A program made the translations under genes and the position numbers. This document shows positions 6,366 to 7,767 of a stretch of 7,767 nt of DNA, piece after piece (within the stretch, counting starts at the first letter, position 1; each line of letters opens with the position of its first letter). Source of the stretch: Flavobacteriales bacterium. GTDB taxonomy: Bacteria > Bacteroidota > Bacteroidia > Flavobacteriales_D > Crocinitomicaceae. Where the stretch lies: positions 1 to 7,767 of the forward strand of contig CANJQZ010000084.1 in NCBI GenBank assembly GCA_947476515.1. The letters are read 5' to 3'. Below the pieces are notes generated by a model that had not been told where the DNA came from, made no database searches, and saw nothing but the letters and a program-made list of their open reading frames with translations.

Positions 6366-7377
6366 ATTCAAATTCAAGATCTGCTTCAATTTTCTTTTTA
6401 AAAGCTCGAATCATTTTATCATAATCAGCAAAATATTGTTGCCTAGCTTTTTCATTTACAACACTCAAGAGACTAGAATTCGCTAGTTGTTTATCGATTA
6501 CCTGTTTGGCATCAACTAAATAATTAGGGTCATCTGTATGCAAATAATTCATGATATTATGTGTAATAAATAAACCATTATTTTTATCACTTTCGTAATA
6601 AAAACTGCCATCAGAGTTGATGGTTTCATTGAAATACATATCAAATTTATTTCCTTGAGCAGGCGCTTGCGTGCCGAATATAAATTTTTTACCTATTTCA
6701 GCTTGAGCTTTAAGATGAGCTGAAAGCATCAAAGCCCTATCACATAGAAATAGTGCATAACTGGGATCTTCAAACATTTGAGCTTGATAATAGTACAATA
6801 TCTGTCTCATAAATCCACGCATTAATTCAGGATCAAAAATTTCAACAGATGGGATGGAATTATACATTTGAAGAATCTCATTACCCAATTCAAAAATTCT
6901 CTTTGGTGTTTTCTCATGCTTAAAGGTCATGTTTTGATAAGCAGGAATCTGCAAATGGGTTTTTGCCCAAAAGAAAAGTTTGAAGCGAGCCAATTGAGGA
7001 AAATTAATCAATTGAAAAAAATGAGTGTTATTAATCGTAAGTATAATCTTCGGATTTTGATTCGCTTTTATTTTTTTAAATGCTGCAAGAATTCCTTCAA
7101 AATAGGATTCAAGACTAAAATCATAGCTGTTTAAGGGTGGATAGGAAAAAATTACATTTCCCGTTTTTAATTGACATAGGGCATCAAAAGAAATGTCAAA
7201 TGCCAAACAAAGTTTTTGTGTTTCCCGAATCGTTAAGGGAGTTTCGTTCCTCATACGGCGATACGCCGCATCTAGACTAATACTTAAATGTTCAGCCAAA
7301 ACTTGACCTAATGCATCATCAGGACCTATTTTAACTTTTATAAGCCGAATAAGCTCCGTTTGCGTTGTGTGAGGCAT
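6364..7377 (-). CDS. BetR-like helix-turn-helix protein with large uncharacterised C-terminal domain
   Basis: The protein has 337 residues and no signal peptide or membrane segment, so it is cytoplasmic. Residues about 20-72 fit a Cro/C1-type helix-turn-helix close to the BetR domain, with the typical LGQVLAEHLSISLDAAYRRM (23-42), then R-x-E-T-P-L-T and a KLCLAFDISFDAL helix. This predicts DNA binding. The remaining 265 residues are mostly helical with aromatic-rich stretches (QILYYYQAQMF 192-202, YALFLCDRALMLSAH 207-221) and no recognised enzyme motif; a ligand- or protein-sensing role is a guess. No receiver domain is present, so it is not a response regulator. The ATG at 7377 lies two bases after the TAA of the upstream barrel gene, which points to one transcript and coupled translation. 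It may regulate that gene or the envelope genes nearby, but nothing in the sequence proves a target. Confidence 0.72.
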   Translation of the reverse strand: MPHTTQTELIRLIKVKIGPDDALGQVLAEHLSISLDAAYRRMRNETPLTIRETQKLCLAFDISFDALCQLKTGNVIFSYPPLNSYDFSLESYFEGILAAFKKIKANQNPKIILTINNTHFFQLINFPQLARFKLFFWAKTHLQIPAYQNMTFKHEKTPKRIFELGNEILQMYNSIPSVEIFDPELMRGFMRQILYYYQAQMFEDPSYALFLCDRALMLSAHLKAQAEIGKKFIFGTQAPAQGNKFDMYFNETINSDGSFYYESDKNNGLFITHNIMNYLHTDDPNYLVDAKQVIDKQLANSSLLSVVNEKARQQYFADYDKMIRAFKKKIEADLEFE

Positions 7378-7379
7378 TT

Positions 7380-7767
7380 TTAGAATTTAAAATACCATGA
7401 ACACATAGGTAAGGGAAAAGAAAAAGGACGAGAAGAAGTTCCAAATTTTCCAATTACACCAGCGAGAGACACTTGAAAGGCTCTATTTTCAGAGGTTTGA
7501 AATCGCATTCCAGGCATGAATATCAATAAATTTGCTTGGGCAGAAAACGAATTAGAAGTGACATTGGAAACAGTAGTGTAAGCTAATTGAGTTGGATTTA
7601 ATGGATTGAAGAAGTTGGTAATAGTCTGATCATAAGACTTACTCTCCCAACGCCCCATCAAAAACATGGCATCCATTATAAAACTTGCTTTTTTACCTAC
7701 CGAAACAAGTCCTGCTATTCCAAAAATTGGAGCCTTAATCATGTCGTTATTTTTTACTTCGTATTGA
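7380..7767 (-). CDS. C-terminal part of an outer-membrane beta-barrel protein (5' partial)
   Basis: An ATG exists at 7742, but the frame stays open upstream to the window edge (encoding QYEVKNND before that Met). No signal peptide follows the Met, so the gene most likely begins outside the window, and 128 residues are visible. The sequence alternates in beta-strand fashion: SVGKKASFIMDAMFLMGRW, FSAQANLLIFMPGMRFQ, RAFQVSLAGVIGKF. It ends in SFPLPMCSWYFKF, with a terminal Phe and an aromatic last strand as recognised for insertion by the BAM machinery. Similar barrel ends are common in Bacteroidota envelope proteins of unknown function. It is the first visible gene of a two-gene unit with the HTH protein, with a two-base gap. 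Substrate or partner cannot be told. Confidence 0.72.
   Translation of the reverse strand, partial: QYEVKNNDMIKAPIFGIAGLVSVGKKASFIMDAMFLMGRWESKSYDQTITNFFNPLNPTQLAYTTVSNVTSNSFSAQANLLIFMPGMRFQTSENRAFQVSLAGVIGKFGTSSRPFSFPLPMCSWYFKF

Noticed and set aside
6221..6424. Open frame of 67 codons on the + strand across the intergenic region
   Set aside because: It runs through the perfect hairpin, the promoter -33 box and the end of the HTH gene; its protein has low-complexity, chance-like composition.
6868..7134. Open frame on the + strand opposite the HTH gene
   Set aside because: It is antisense to the HTH protein and unlike any known family.
1..7767. CRISPR arrays, tRNA or rRNA genes, insertion sequences
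   Set aside because: I saw no regularly spaced repeats, cloverleaf pattern, transposase or terminal inverted repeats on either strand.

Overview
This AT-rich window looks like the chromosome of a member of the Bacteroidota, probably a flavobacterium-like marine or freshwater lineage; that placement is inference. It rests on a DUF2490-type outer-membrane protein, a periplasmic double propeller with a Y_Y_Y domain, promoter -7 boxes that fit TAnnTTTG, and start codons without clear Shine-Dalgarno sites. There are six protein genes (two cut by the window edges), no RNA genes, no mobile elements and no CRISPR array. Every gene except the cytoplasmic HTH protein carries or suggests an envelope location.

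Left part, + strand (1-956): the 3' end of a secreted protein with a carboxypeptidase-regulatory-like beta-sandwich is followed five bases later by a DUF2490-like beta-barrel gene. The pair is probably one operon.

Centre, - strand (958-4839): a 1293-residue transmembrane receptor is the main item. Its periplasmic half has 14 propeller blades plus a Y_Y_Y domain, which is the sensor layout of hybrid two-component systems. Its cytoplasmic half is not a histidine kinase: it is a coiled coil, a class III nucleotidyl cyclase with ATP-type specificity residues, and an HD phosphohydrolase domain. It starts at TTG and stops one base from the convergent DUF2490 gene.

Right part, - strand (4981-7767): a secreted protein joining a CsgG/LpoB-like domain to a predicted beta-barrel has its own promoter and an intrinsic terminator. 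Upstream of it, a beta-barrel protein cut by the window edge and a BetR-like helix-turn-helix protein sit two bases apart as an operon, which ends in a perfect 16-bp hairpin.

The strongest candidate for something new is the one-protein route from a periplasmic ligand to a cyclic nucleotide, with a possible phosphodiesterase on the same chain. Functional links between the cyclase and its neighbours are not shown by the sequence.
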